Position numbers and translations under genes: made by a program. From contig NZ_QYBC01000010.1 of the NCBI RefSeq assembly GCF_004137085.1, positions 152,248 through 216,247 on the forward strand: a stretch of DNA of 64,000 nucleotides, written 5' to 3'. Positions 55,001-62,793 of this stretch are shown here, in pieces. Numbering within the stretch: the first letter of the stretch is position 1; each line of letters begins with the position of its first letter. The stretch is from Lichenibacterium ramalinae (GTDB lineage: Bacteria; Pseudomonadota; Alphaproteobacteria; Rhizobiales; Beijerinckiaceae). A model generated the notes under the pieces. It did not search any database, had not been told where the DNA came from, and saw only the letters and a program-made list of their open reading frames with translations.

Positions 55001-55237
55001 GTCTTCCGAACCTACCGCGCCTGTCGGACCGAGGGGTTTGGTGCCGGCCTCGACGGTCGCTGCAGACGGCTGGACGGGCCTCCGTGCGTCCCTTCCGGGG
55101 GAACGCTTCCGAGCGCGCTCGGTGCCCGCGCCCTCGTCACCGGCGATCGACGCGGCGGGATCCTCCTGCGGACCGTCGTAGTCGGAAAATCCGGGCAGTC
55201 TATACTGGTCGGGGGTCCCGGAAGTGAGTTTGCGCAT
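52043..55237 (-). CDS. Large serine recombinase with IS5- and IS630-like DNA-binding modules
   Basis: 1064 aa. Residues 1-215: low-complexity linker. 219-365: resolvase catalytic domain, VGYRRNSTDEQ with Ser228, EDPDRFARRLVDALRFYEEL, and the long helix (AAEGRKRLLAQMEGGKR). 366-600: recombinase domain and Zn ribbon (CGACGSRMHAMKSFG, C533/C536; YKCVS). 615-690: coiled coil. 785-870 resembles the DUF4096 N-terminus of IS5 transposases (LPDDVWELVRRDL, FTRLPTHLGDPELFNKAVRR, LVYSGAWDALVANL). 900-1043 resembles the HTH of IS630 transposases (YRRGGAEALKAKTPPKIL, KLSPEQRAELCALARSGVD, ERFDVEHSLTGMISIMRREG). Large serine recombinases integrate phages and ICEs with no ATPase; here the next genes encode an ATPase-fold protein and TniQ. 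It is divergent from an XRE/ImmA pair. Confidence 0.85.
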   Translation of the reverse strand: MRKLTSGTPDQYRLPGFSDYDGPQEDPAASIAGDEGAGTERARKRSPGRDARRPVQPSAATVEAGTKPLGPTGAVGSEDRSGGGGSSERLAGELEPETLGPTDGTPGSIEGSPEPSDQTGPTGDADRTSAILPPIVRRLGDRKPKGADDAADRPASRGPAERADGVGFADLGDLTEEQVVEGLDDAMPIQRSMAAVLDVLFGARPTPPSSAARLAARGKRFVGYRRNSTDEQTETSQPRQSDAIEAYAARLGLVRVAPDFCDEGKSGTTTHNRHEFLEMFEMARRHEVDIILIEDPDRFARRLVDALRFYEELEALGVELHSAKHGKLDTVHIMILGYMAAEGRKRLLAQMEGGKRVAVRSGKHMAAPPYGFAKVADATGHRVVVEERAEVVRRIFRETIAGVGSRTIAKRLAEEGIPGPRHCARLDRGRGAPLGRQASWSATEVRSIIMNPVMMGLVVWGRTTRRRDLTTNEIMSTEKVHQNDVVVGHSPNAAIVSQETWVLANHARESRSFGRGSEKSRAQVYLLTPVIRCGACGSRMHAMKSFGKASYKCVSSLSTDPDRCSVTKGIRVDWAEAETLAIVRDRIVDDDENRIFVARYEGDCRAANASSVRELGRTRSEIDRVQRMLDRSFADTVVAGLSSETIERNRRGWEQELRALRSRERQLSERIDPKVGIERLDTLAKGMDHLVANVPNKPEFPSQVQVAQAFRTLVPDIVVEPPDGQDRRTLRITIDRDALLTGNRDADGEPEIVSVTIDEKAGFAREFAERQKREDEPVIAAIGGDLHTLPDDVWELVRRDLDDIRLAGDLRPRPVVEGLLSLLKTGGKFTRLPTHLGDPELFNKAVRRLVYSGAWDALVANLRKYRPEFLAGADLRRMETTSWKRQQDRSATFRASQPGDREELVALIAASEDPEEMVRFKVALAYIDGHTRAYTAHDLKLSLNWTSNITCQYRRGGAEALKAKTPPKILTHKRKLSPEQRAELCALARSGVDPDRAGEDGQLRGMRHSDLVRICKERFDVEHSLTGMISIMRREGVNLREATRAAFLGRPAGSTPSLPNGASP

Positions 55238-55392
55238 CGTTCGACGAGGTCCCTGTGCAGAAGGTTTTGATCGTGTTCGGAGGCGGACCAGGAGACCGGC
55301 CCACCGTGCTTCTCGCGTGGTCGTTCAGGCCGCTGCTGGTGGAATCGAGAGCCACTCGGCCCAGGACGGGTGGAGCGCTCTTTCTGAGAGGC

Positions 55393-55416
55393 AAAAAACG
55401 CCCTTTCCAGAGGGCG
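55393..55416 (-). terminator. Intrinsic terminator in the leader of the recombinase operon
   Basis: On the minus strand CGCCCT pairs with AGGGCG across a 6-nt loop and is followed at once by six Ts. It lies between the recombinase start (55237) and the divergent control region, so transcripts beginning above 55416 would end before the recombinase gene. It could be an attenuator, or the end of a short RNA made from 55417-55560. Confidence 0.55.
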
Positions 55417-55566
55417 ATGTCGGTAGGGCTCTACGAATCCGGAACTGCTGTCAAGGACGCACTGAGACGTGGTTAACCCGACGTTGGCAGGTTCTCTCTC
55501 AAACTCGCGAGCGCGACGCAGACGCAGGAGTGAACTTGTTGCGTACTTCAGGTCGGAGGCGGGGAC

Positions 55567-55896
55567 ATGGATGACCGGGATCTGACCGAGCTGAATCGGA
55601 AGCTGAAGTCACTCCGGCTGGCGAAGCGCCTCTCCATCGCCGCGGTCTCGACGGCGACGGGGATCTCGAGGTCCCACCTCTGGAACCTCGAGAACCGGCC
55701 CATGAACCCGTCGAGCGAGCTGCTGCTGAAGCTCGCGTCGGAATACGGGGCGAGCGTCGCCGACCTCGTCGGCGAGAACCCGGATGCGGAGAACGAGTCG
55801 CCGCGACTCGCGGCGCTCTTCCGCGAAGTCAAGAAGTTGTCAGAACGGGACCTGTTGACCATTGAAGGCATCATCAAGCAGTTCAGGTCCGAGTGA
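55567..55896 (+). CDS. XRE-family repressor (ImmR-like)
   Basis: 109 aa from ATG 55567 with SD GGAGGCGGGG. HTH_3: LKSLRLAKRLSIAAVSTATG and ISRSHLWNLENRPMNPSSEL, then a helical tail (LFREVKKLSERDLLTIEGII). Directly precedes an ImmA-type metallopeptidase and is divergent from the recombinase operon, the arrangement of ImmR/ImmA controlling integrative elements: the repressor holds the element silent and the peptidase removes it on induction (by analogy with ICEBs1). Confidence 0.85.
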   Translation: MDDRDLTELNRKLKSLRLAKRLSIAAVSTATGISRSHLWNLENRPMNPSSELLLKLASEYGASVADLVGENPDAENESPRLAALFREVKKLSERDLLTIEGIIKQFRSE

Positions 55897-56788
55897 GTGG
55901 GTCACGCCCCTACTCGTTCGCGTTCATGCGGCTCTGAGGGGCGGCTCCGGATTGGAGGACCTGGCGTCGTTGGCGTCCTCGGCGTTCGACCACGTGGACG
56001 GACCCGTGCCCATCGAGGAGTTGGCCGGGAGCCTCGGGGTCGCGCAGGTGCTCACGGTGCCATTCGATGGTGCTTCCGGCGTGCTCCTCCGGCCTGACGG
56101 CCGACGCGGACCTTTGATCATCGTCCCCGAGGCCCACGCGGAGCGGCGGCGGCGTTTCTCCATCGCCCACGAGGTCGCGCACTTGATGCTCGGTCACTTG
56201 GGTCTGGCACGGGCCACCAGCGAGGAGGAGAGGCAGGCGGATCGCCTCGGTGCGCTGTTGCTGCTCCCGCCAAGCCGCGTCCGCTCCGCGATGGCCGACG
56301 CTCCACCTGACGCGAGACGCATCGAACGGCTCGGAGAGGCGTTCCAGGTCAGCATCGACGCTGCCGCCCGGGCGTACGCCGAGTTCCACCGGACGCCCAT
56401 GGTGGCCATCATAGCACGAGGGGGTGTCGTCGATCGCTGCTACGGGGGCTTCGGGATGCCGACGGTTCGGCTCAGGATCGGCGACGCCGTCCCGGCAGGG
56501 TCCGGCGCGAGCCGACCTGCCGGCGGCCGGGGTAGGTTCCGGACCTGCACCCTCCGTGACTCGTCCACATGGTTCAAGGTCCCGCTGCGACGGCCCGCGA
56601 CCTTCGTCGAGCAGGTCCTCAGGCGTCGCCCGGACTGCTCGCTGGTGGTCCTGCACGAGGAGGGGGCTCCACCCCTTCGTGAGGCTCGAACCGGCTCAGG
56701 ACGTGTCCCTCGCGGTCAGGGAGTCCACCTCCGCGCAGTAGGCTGCCAGTGCCCTGACGAAGTCGTCGACCGGGTCGTGGCTCCGTAG
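55862..56788 (+). CDS. ImmA/IrrE-type metallopeptidase
   Basis: 308 aa from a TTG at 55862 inside the XRE gene (35-nt overlap); start uncertain. HEXXH zinc motif in FSIAHEVAHLMLGHL (H103, E104, H107), followed by ERQADRLGALLLLP, the glutamate-containing second motif: the ImmA/IrrE peptidase signature, which cleaves a partner repressor. The C-terminal 100 residues (LRIGDAVPAGSGASRP onward) are less typical and overlap the convergent small gene at 56696-56950. Partner of the XRE repressor. Confidence 0.75.
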   Translation: MKASSSSSGPSEWVTPLLVRVHAALRGGSGLEDLASLASSAFDHVDGPVPIEELAGSLGVAQVLTVPFDGASGVLLRPDGRRGPLIIVPEAHAERRRRFSIAHEVAHLMLGHLGLARATSEEERQADRLGALLLLPPSRVRSAMADAPPDARRIERLGEAFQVSIDAAARAYAEFHRTPMVAIIARGGVVDRCYGGFGMPTVRLRIGDAVPAGSGASRPAGGRGRFRTCTLRDSSTWFKVPLRRPATFVEQVLRRRPDCSLVVLHEEGAPPLREARTGSGRVPRGQGVHLRAVGCQCPDEVVDRVVAP

Positions 56789-56950
56789 CGGGAGGCATCC
56801 CCCGTTCATGTCACGATCCCCGCCTCGGAGCCGGTCCCGCCCGCTCCCGGCGAGCGGGGATCCCGGCCCGTTCTCCACCGAGCGGGGGCGACCTGCTCCG
56901 GCGTCGATCGCGGTCATCTTCCGCGCTTCCGTCGTCGACGCGCCCATCAC
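56696..56950 (-). CDS. Small protein coupled to the gene at 56947
   Basis: 84 aa. Its ATG at 56950 overlaps the stop of the upstream gene (ATGA), which supports it being real. Contains SHDPVDDFVRALAAYCAEVD, a helical segment; no family recognised. Overlaps the end of the ImmA gene on the other strand. Confidence 0.45.
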   Translation of the reverse strand: MMGASTTEARKMTAIDAGAGRPRSVENGPGSPLAGSGRDRLRGGDRDMNGGCLPLRSHDPVDDFVRALAAYCAEVDSLTARDTS

Positions 56951-57630
56951 CGATCACCCACGTCGCCGCCACCGTCGCTCTCGCGGCCGAGTCGCGCCAG
57001 GGTGCCCATGGCGACGTCGGCGACGCGCGGCAGGGTGCGCGGAGAGAAGGCGATGAGGTCCCGCACCTCGACCGGGGTCGGATTGCCGGCGGACGCCCGC
57101 GAGTACCGGGACCTCACGTCGATCGGCCGGCCGCTGGCGCGCCTCCGGACGCACTGGGAGGGGTGGCGGGCCACCACCTCGAACCTGAGCTCCGAGAGCC
57201 CGTCTCGGAAGGAGGCCGAGAAGCTGCCCCTCGTGATCCCGGTCGGCAGCCGGACGAGGAGGGACCCGTCCTCGACGCAGTCGGCGAGGGGATGGTGGTC
57301 GCGCCCGAACCACCGTTCGTCGAAGGGGATCCTCCACCAGTCACGATGGAAGAAGTTGTCGAAGTCGAACGGCAGCGGCCAGGCCTCGTGCTCCATCGGC
57401 GTTCCGGAGGCGTACCAGAGGGCTCGGAGCCGCTCGAGGTGAGCGTCAGCGTCCTTCACCGCCGCCACGACGGCGACGGTGAAGCCGAGGGAGCGCGAGA
57501 GTTCCTCGAGACCCTGGCACGAGAAGGCGCCGATCCGCGCCACTCGGGTGTCAACCGCGGCCAGCGGGGCTCTGGGTGTCGCTTCGGCCTCCCGTGCGGC
57601 GGGCCTCGCGTTCGGGATGTAGGTGGTCAT
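56947..57630 (-). CDS. Unrecognised protein, first of a two-gene operon
   Basis: 227 aa from ATG 57630 with SD GGAGGAG. No family recognised. Segments of note: RIGAFSCQGLEELSRSLGFT, HLERLRALWYASGTPMEHEA and FDNFFHRDWWRIPFDERWFG (many aromatic residues), then SFSASFRDGLSELRFEVVAR. No signal or membrane helix. Divergent from the XRE gene at 57788. Confidence 0.55.
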   Translation of the reverse strand: MTTYIPNARPAAREAEATPRAPLAAVDTRVARIGAFSCQGLEELSRSLGFTVAVVAAVKDADAHLERLRALWYASGTPMEHEAWPLPFDFDNFFHRDWWRIPFDERWFGRDHHPLADCVEDGSLLVRLPTGITRGSFSASFRDGLSELRFEVVARHPSQCVRRRASGRPIDVRSRYSRASAGNPTPVEVRDLIAFSPRTLPRVADVAMGTLARLGRESDGGGDVGDR

Positions 57631-57715
57631 CGCTCCTCCGGGACGTGACGGGAAGGCCCACCGCCGCTAGAGTGCCTGTCTAGGACAACTCGCGGTGAGT
57701 CGCCGTGCAGCAATT

Positions 57716-57730
57716 GATGCATGGTGCATC
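57716..57730. promoter_or_regulatory. Perfect palindrome GATGCA-N3-TGCATC
   Basis: A 15-base inverted repeat between the divergent 227-aa gene and the XRE gene at 57788, with another GATGC half-site about 4 bases further on. Likely operator of the XRE regulator. Confidence 0.55.
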
Positions 57731-57787
57731 TCAGATGCGTGATGGGGTGATGGACGTCAAGGGCTTCGGCGTGAAAAGGCGGGACAT

Positions 57788-58066
57788 GTGACGCCGGTCC
57801 AGCTCAGGGCCGCCCGGCTGATCCTCAACATGACGCAGGGCGATCTCGCGGTGGCCGCGGAGGTCAGCAGGGCGACGATCAACCGGTACGAGTCCGGAGT
57901 GCCGGTCGGTGCCGGACAGGTCAGACTGATGAGGTTCGCGATCGAGGCGGCGGGGGCCGTGTTCATCCCGGACGGCACGACGGTCGACGGGGTGGTCGTC
58001 TTCGGTGGCGTCGGCATGAGGTCGCCGCCCGCCGCCGCGCGACCTGACGAAGGGACTGGTCAGTAG
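57788..58066 (+). CDS. XRE-family small regulator
   Basis: 92 aa from a GTG start. MTPVQLRAARLILNMTQGDL and AVAAEVSRATINRYESGVPV form an HTH_3 domain; the rest (EAAGAVFIPDGTTVDGVVVF) matches short alphaproteobacterial XRE proteins. Probably binds the palindrome at 57716-57730. Confidence 0.8.
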   Translation: MTPVQLRAARLILNMTQGDLAVAAEVSRATINRYESGVPVGAGQVRLMRFAIEAAGAVFIPDGTTVDGVVVFGGVGMRSPPAAARPDEGTGQ

Positions 58067-58859
58067 GCGTGTCGCGAACCCCGACGGCGAATATCGCCGT
58101 TCGCGCCGACCGACTCCTTCGCCTCCGTCGGATGCCCTGATGACGTCGTCAGCCCCCGTCGCGAAGCTGAGGCGTCGCCTGGATGGCGACTTCGAGGGTC
58201 GGTGATTCGAGGTGAGGCTGAGCATGGGCTCTGGCGTAGGATCGGTGCGACACGCGGCTGATCCGATACGTACCCTGGCGTGTGGCCGTATGGGCTGGGG
58301 GGACGAGCCACGTCTCCCTTCGGGTGCCGCTCAAGCTGGTCGGTGACGGTGACCCTTGAGGCGAGACGCGACCCGCATCGACGGGACCGTTCGACTACGC
58401 CCGTCCTGCGATCGGGCGAGTCCGCTCGGGGGCGGCGCCCCCTGGGCGAACATGCGGCGTCTACGGCGCAGGGTAGGTGGCCCAGGGTCCGCCCGGCGGT
58501 GAGGCGCTTCTCCGGTGTGGTGCTCTCGAGGAGGTTTGAGGGTTCGAAGCGGCGATCCGCAGCTACGTCGATCCGCCTCCCCATGCGGGGCCGAAGCTCG
58601 CCTGGAACCTGGCGTCTCGCTCTCGGCTTGGGTCCGTCCAGCGATTCGACGCGGTGCACCACCCGAGACGGCGACGACGGGGACCGGTCGGGTGACGTCC
58701 CTGCGCGGCGGTCACAGGGACGCCTCGAGCGGATCGACGGCCTCGGTGGTCGAATGGCACCGAAGTGTCACTGCTTCCTCCCGGCATCCGTCATGACCTC
58801 ACCAGGACTCGAGGTCCGCGAGGCAGCGCGGCTACTTGTTGCTCTGACTCGGTCGGATG
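58067..58859. other. Gene-free stretch
   Basis: About 790 bases with no supported gene; open frames on both strands are Arg/Ser/Pro-rich shadows without a family. Confidence 0.4.
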
Positions 58860-59126
58860 GTGCGTCTTCAGCTTGGCCATGACGCCGGCCGCCGAGTCGA
58901 TCCGCACGAAGGGCTTTGGACCGTCGTTGGCCCAGCCGATGTAGCGGTCGATGTGGCGACGAGGTCCTCGACGGAGCGGGACAAGCCTCGCTTGAGTGCC
59001 TGGCGGGTCAGCCTGGGAGATCAGCTCTCGACGGCGTTAAGCCAGGGGCATGAGGCCAACGCGAAGTGGAACGTCCAACGCGGGCTGTCGACCAGCCAGG
59101 CCAGCACCTCAGGATGTTTGTGGGTG
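58860..59126 (-). mobile_element. IS630-family transposase 3' scar, copy B
   Basis: Minus strand: HKHPEVLAWLVDSPRWTFHF, CPWLNAVES, LTRQALKRGLSRSVEDLVA, then (after a frame change) GPKPFVRIDS. Matches the C-terminal DDE region of IS630 transposases, with stops and a frameshift. Related to but distinct from copy A at 12466-12650. Confidence 0.7.
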
Positions 59127-59216
59127 ACCGACTCGCACTGGATGCTCCTTGGCTCGCATTCCGAGGCAACTCACTTCATTCTTGCCGAATCAAAGACAAC
59201 GAATCACGGCAAAGAC

Positions 59217-59789
59217 ATGACCGACAATGGCAGCCAGCACGGTTTGAATGGACAGTTACTGAGCGAGTATCGGAAGAAGGTCATCGAGTAGGCTGCGAAA
59301 TAGTCTGTCGGCGCATCGGTCGCCGTCGTGGGCTTCGCCTTGGCTGGATGGTCTCTCTATATTAAGAACAAAGCAGACGAATACTTTTCTGGGTTTCCAG
59401 TGGATGGCATCGCATTGTTCCAACAGGGCTGCCCCAGGGTGGGGTGGGCCGAACTGCCAGCCGACCCAACGATCGGCGGCAGCTATTTACGCATCTTCGA
59501 TGGAAGTCTCCCGTCCCACGGTGGGAACATGGACCTTGCTCTGACACCATCAAATATTCCAAAGATGTCATTACAGACATCTGACAACCATGCATCTTCC
59601 GACAACTCAGCTTGGGTTACCAGTGGTAATCATGGTGAGGATAAATTATTCAGTTTCATGGAAAAGGATGCAGGCTTCGGAGGTGTGGCACGGACTCCTC
59701 TGGACTGGCTCTTCGTCGGCGTCGAGAAGCCGGCGATGATCCGCATCGAGCCCAAGTACGTTCAATTCCATCTCTGCAAGAAAACGTAG
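59217..59789 (+). pseudogene. Phage-collar-like membrane-anchored protein with two in-frame amber codons
   Basis: From ATG 59217: TDNGSQHGLNGQLLSEYRKK, VIE, TAG, AAK, TAG, SVGASVAVVGFALAGWSLYI, then a domain with VDGIALFQQGCPRVGWAELP, YLRIFDGSLPSHGGNMDLAL, TPSNIPKMSLQTSDNHASSD and a C-terminal CKK, resembling tail-fibre collar domains. Both stops are TAG in the same frame, four codons apart, where Gln (CAG) would fit. Alternatively translation could restart at GTG 59328 after the stops. The region is clearly AT-richer than its surroundings, so it is probably recently acquired. Confidence 0.55.
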
Positions 59790-60571
59790 CCGGAACAAGC
59801 GGCTCGTAGCTGCGCGGGTCGGATCGCCCTCCATGCGCCCCTTCGACCATCTCTCTGTCGCGTGTACCCGGGTGCGACGGCAGACAGCCAAGTTTCACAC
59901 CCGAGCTCGGCTCGCCGGCCGGCGCTGGCGATCCTTCTATACGCCGATTGCCGCCGCCACGGCCTTGGCCTTCCCCGAACATGAGCTGACGTGGTCCGAC
60001 GCCCGGGCGGAACGCGAGCACTGCCCATTCAGGGTCGCTGTCGGCCCGCACGCTGAACACGTCGGACACGTCGAGCCATTTGGCGGCCTCGGCCGTGCGG
60101 TGGCTACGGTCCACTGGACCCATCGCCGATACGATCACGGGCTACACGTTTGCGCGGACCTTCGATAGCAGCACGCAGCACGTGTTTGACCGCTCGACGA
60201 CGGCCGTCTGAAGTCCTTGGCGCGTCCGCGGTGAGAGCGCGAGGGACACGGTCTGAGACATGCCGCCCAGACCCGCATACCTCACGCCCGCCGTGAAACG
60301 TCTGATCGCGTCAGAACCCTAGCTGGTCTGATCTGGCTCCAGGTATGTCCGCATACTTTGTCGACCCGCACGTCGGATGGGCATCTCGGGCGTTTCGTCC
60401 GGTCTGCTGTTCGTGTCTCGGGGTGGCGGCGCCATGGGAGGTCAAGGACCTCCGGTGCGCGCCCGCGTCTCGTTCCCCCAAGCGAGGGCACCGTCGGACG
60501 TCGCCCGAGCGAGACGGCCCGTCGTGCTCGTCGCAGGACCGCTCGGAGACGCTCGGATCGAGCCATGACGC
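59790..60571. other. Gene-free stretch
   Basis: About 780 bases. A minus-strand frame holds EAAKWLDVSDVFSVRADSDP, which has protein character but no recognised family and no upstream continuation; not called. Confidence 0.35.
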
Positions 60572-61198
60572 TTAGGCCTGTGACCTCGCCGGGGCGGGTC
60601 GCATGGGCAGCAGCTTCGAGACGAACGCCCAGTGGACATCGAACAGTTCATCGCACAGACGTATTCCCTCCTCCGAAAAGCCCAGACCCTCGGCCTCGGC
60701 CACGTACTCGAAGTGAACCTCGTCGCTCAACTCCGAACAGAGGTCGTCTGCGAGGCGGTCGTTCGCCTCGAGGATCTCCGTCGCGGTCTGGTATACCCTG
60801 GGAGCCCCAAGGACCCGGCCAGCGTGCAATTCCCGCAATAGACCTCGCAGCATGTATTCGATCCTGTCTTGGTAGAGTGCCTTCAGGTCGTCCGGTCGGG
60901 AGATCTCCGCACACCAGACACGTTGCACCATTCGCCATCGCAGGAAGTTTCTGATCTTATCTTGGGCAGTGCTGGCAGAATCGACGAAAATCTCAGCCAC
61001 ATTGAAGTAGGTCTGGTCGCTTTCGCGGATCATCTTTTCGCTTAGTGCGGCCTTGTTGCGAAAATGTCTATAGAACTCTCTCCGCGGTATCCCGAGCTCT
61101 GCCACCAGGTCGCTGACCTCTGGCACCTTGCCGCTCTTGCGGAGACCTCCGGCAGCGGCTTCCACGATGGCCTGGTACGTCTGATCGTGCGAGGTCAT
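60572..61198 (-). CDS. TetR-family regulator, pair 2
   Basis: 208 aa from ATG 61198 with SD GAGGAGGG (the open frame extends upstream to 61354 without support). HTH: VPEVSDLVAELGIPRREFYR and HFRNKAALSEKMI; helical ligand domain with no recognised subfamily. Divergent from the HTH protein at 61400. Same size and layout as pair 1 (38135-39682), and the recognition helix is similar (IDRREFYKHF versus IPRREFYRHF). Confidence 0.85.
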   Translation of the reverse strand: MTSHDQTYQAIVEAAAGGLRKSGKVPEVSDLVAELGIPRREFYRHFRNKAALSEKMIRESDQTYFNVAEIFVDSASTAQDKIRNFLRWRMVQRVWCAEISRPDDLKALYQDRIEYMLRGLLRELHAGRVLGAPRVYQTATEILEANDRLADDLCSELSDEVHFEYVAEAEGLGFSEEGIRLCDELFDVHWAFVSKLLPMRPAPARSQA

Positions 61199-61399
61199 GT
61201 CACCCTCCTCCCTTGGTTGCCCGGATCCGATCGATCCCTGTCCAGCTCCTGTTCCCTCGGCCTCCGGACCGCGTGCCCGTGGGCGGCCGTCGCACGCCCG
61301 ATCGCAGGATTTGAAGAGCGATACATCGATGGGCGTGGACCCCGCCGAGGTCAACGTGTATTCTCGTGACTAGGTTAGCGAGGGGAGCGCGGCGAGCCA

Positions 61400-62134
61400 G
61401 TGGGAAGGCGGGGAAACGGGTCGTGGGTCGACCGCGCGGCAGGGCTCGTCGCGCGCCTGGCGGAACTGGAGGGTGGCTGCGGCGAGGGAGCGCTCAAGCA
61501 GGTCGCGAGTGAGCAGGGGCTGACCGTCGCCATGGTTCGCCGCTACGTCGACGGTTTCGAGCACGTGAGGTCGGCCCCATTGGTCGTGGTCTCCCTGAAC
61601 GCGTTGGAACATTTCAAGACCTGGACGAAGCTCGACCCCATCGCCGCCATGGCTGCGCGCGACGCCGTCCTGGCCGGCGAGTACCCGTTGTCACGGATCC
61701 AGGGCGAGATCAGGAATGCGCGCGCGCGGGCCTCGGTGCCCGGTCGACTCGAGGCGGTGGCGGTGCAGGAGATCATCGAGCGTTTCCGAGCGGCCCGCAT
61801 CGGGGGGCTGCCCGATCCTGCCTTCGTCAACATCCCCCCCCACGGCGGGATGTGGATGGGTCTGTCCGCAGATGCGACCCTCATGTCGGCCGACGAGAAC
61901 AATACGGGGTACCTCGAGCGTCAATGGGCGCTGTTGGTCTCGCCGAGCCTGCCGGGCTCACCGCTCGCCAACATCTCCTTCGAGGCGCTCCTACTCCGGG
62001 TCGCCGCCGCGGGTGGGATGTACGATCACGTCAGCTTCTTCTGCGTCTCCGATTTCGAACGGGAGGAGGTGTCGAGCGCCGCGCGGGGTTGGTGGCCGTC
62101 CGACCCGCGCCGGCTTTCGATCCTCCGAGCCTGA
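61400..62134 (+). CDS. Unrecognised HTH protein of a TetR-linked module, copy 2
   Basis: 244 aa from GTG 61400, SD GAGGGGAG. HTH-like ALKQVASEQGLTVAMVRRYV, then RIQGEIRNARARASVPGRLE and a C-terminal domain with ERQWALLVSPSLPGSPLANI, FEALLLRVAAAGGMYDHVSF and FEREEVSSAARGWWP. Paralogous to the protein at 38951 over its full length (MGRRGNG.WV.RAA start, NARARASVP, QWALLVSP.LPGSPLA shared). Function unknown. Confidence 0.75.
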   Translation: MGRRGNGSWVDRAAGLVARLAELEGGCGEGALKQVASEQGLTVAMVRRYVDGFEHVRSAPLVVVSLNALEHFKTWTKLDPIAAMAARDAVLAGEYPLSRIQGEIRNARARASVPGRLEAVAVQEIIERFRAARIGGLPDPAFVNIPPHGGMWMGLSADATLMSADENNTGYLERQWALLVSPSLPGSPLANISFEALLLRVAAAGGMYDHVSFFCVSDFEREEVSSAARGWWPSDPRRLSILRA

Positions 62135-62793
62135 CGTTGCCGAACAGGCGCCGAGCCACGTCGGACTGCCCGACGGGACCGACCATGTGGCAACCGACGC
62201 ATGGGCGTCAGACCCCCTTGTCTCGCGATCGAATGCGGGGCGAGGTCGTGGACGTCCGGCAGCGTCGCCCCTTGACCGGGGGGCGCCGACCAGCCCCGTC
62301 CAGAGGCTGGCGGCCAGGGCCGTCCGCCTCTCGCTTCAGAGACGCCAAGGTGAGACGTCCGTCTCCACGTCGCTGCCTCGAAGCCGACCGACACCGCTCG
62401 ATCGGCAGGGGGGCTCGGCTCGTCGAGCGAGCTGGCGGGTCACGGAGACCCTCCGCGTGGTCTCGTGGGATCATGGGGCTCGACATTCGAAGCGGTCCTG
62501 CCGTTGCCCGCTCTGCCCTGTGGTCCGTCTCCATGTGGCCCGTCCCTCGCGCCAGGAGCGTGACTACGGCACCGTCTCCCGGTCCTGCCGGAGTGGTCGA
62601 GCTTCCCGACGCCTGGCCACCAGCGACCCGAGCGCGGATCGGCCCACACGGTAGGGATCGGATGGCGCCGCGTGCCGATCAAGGATCGTGATCGGCGTGA
62701 CCGCCGACGTTGCTGCCATCCTCAGGTCTCAGGCTCCGATAGGCGAACGAAGCCGCGAGTGATCGGCCCCCACTTGGTGGTCCGGTATGGATG
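62135..62793. other. Gene-free stretch ahead of the IS3 element
   Basis: About 660 bases without a supported gene. The end of the IS3 element probably lies near 62765. Confidence 0.4.

Larger units (their letters stand above)
48439..55237 (-). mobile_element. Candidate serine-recombinase/TniQ transposition module
   Basis: Three overlapping genes (recombinase, TniA-N/TniB fusion, TniQ). The combination looks like Tn7-type targeting parts joined to a serine recombinase. No terminal inverted repeats or att sites were identified, so the element's ends and cargo are unknown. Confidence 0.6.

Noticed and set aside
59217..59303. Firm claim of genetic recoding (TAG read as Gln)
   Set aside because: Two amber codons in one gene are not enough; no suppressor tRNA or phage genome context is visible, so decay or an internal start is at least as likely.
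61199..61399. A third copy of the TGATG..CATCA operator at TetR pair 2
   Set aside because: No match to the consensus in this intergenic region; pair 2 probably has a different site.
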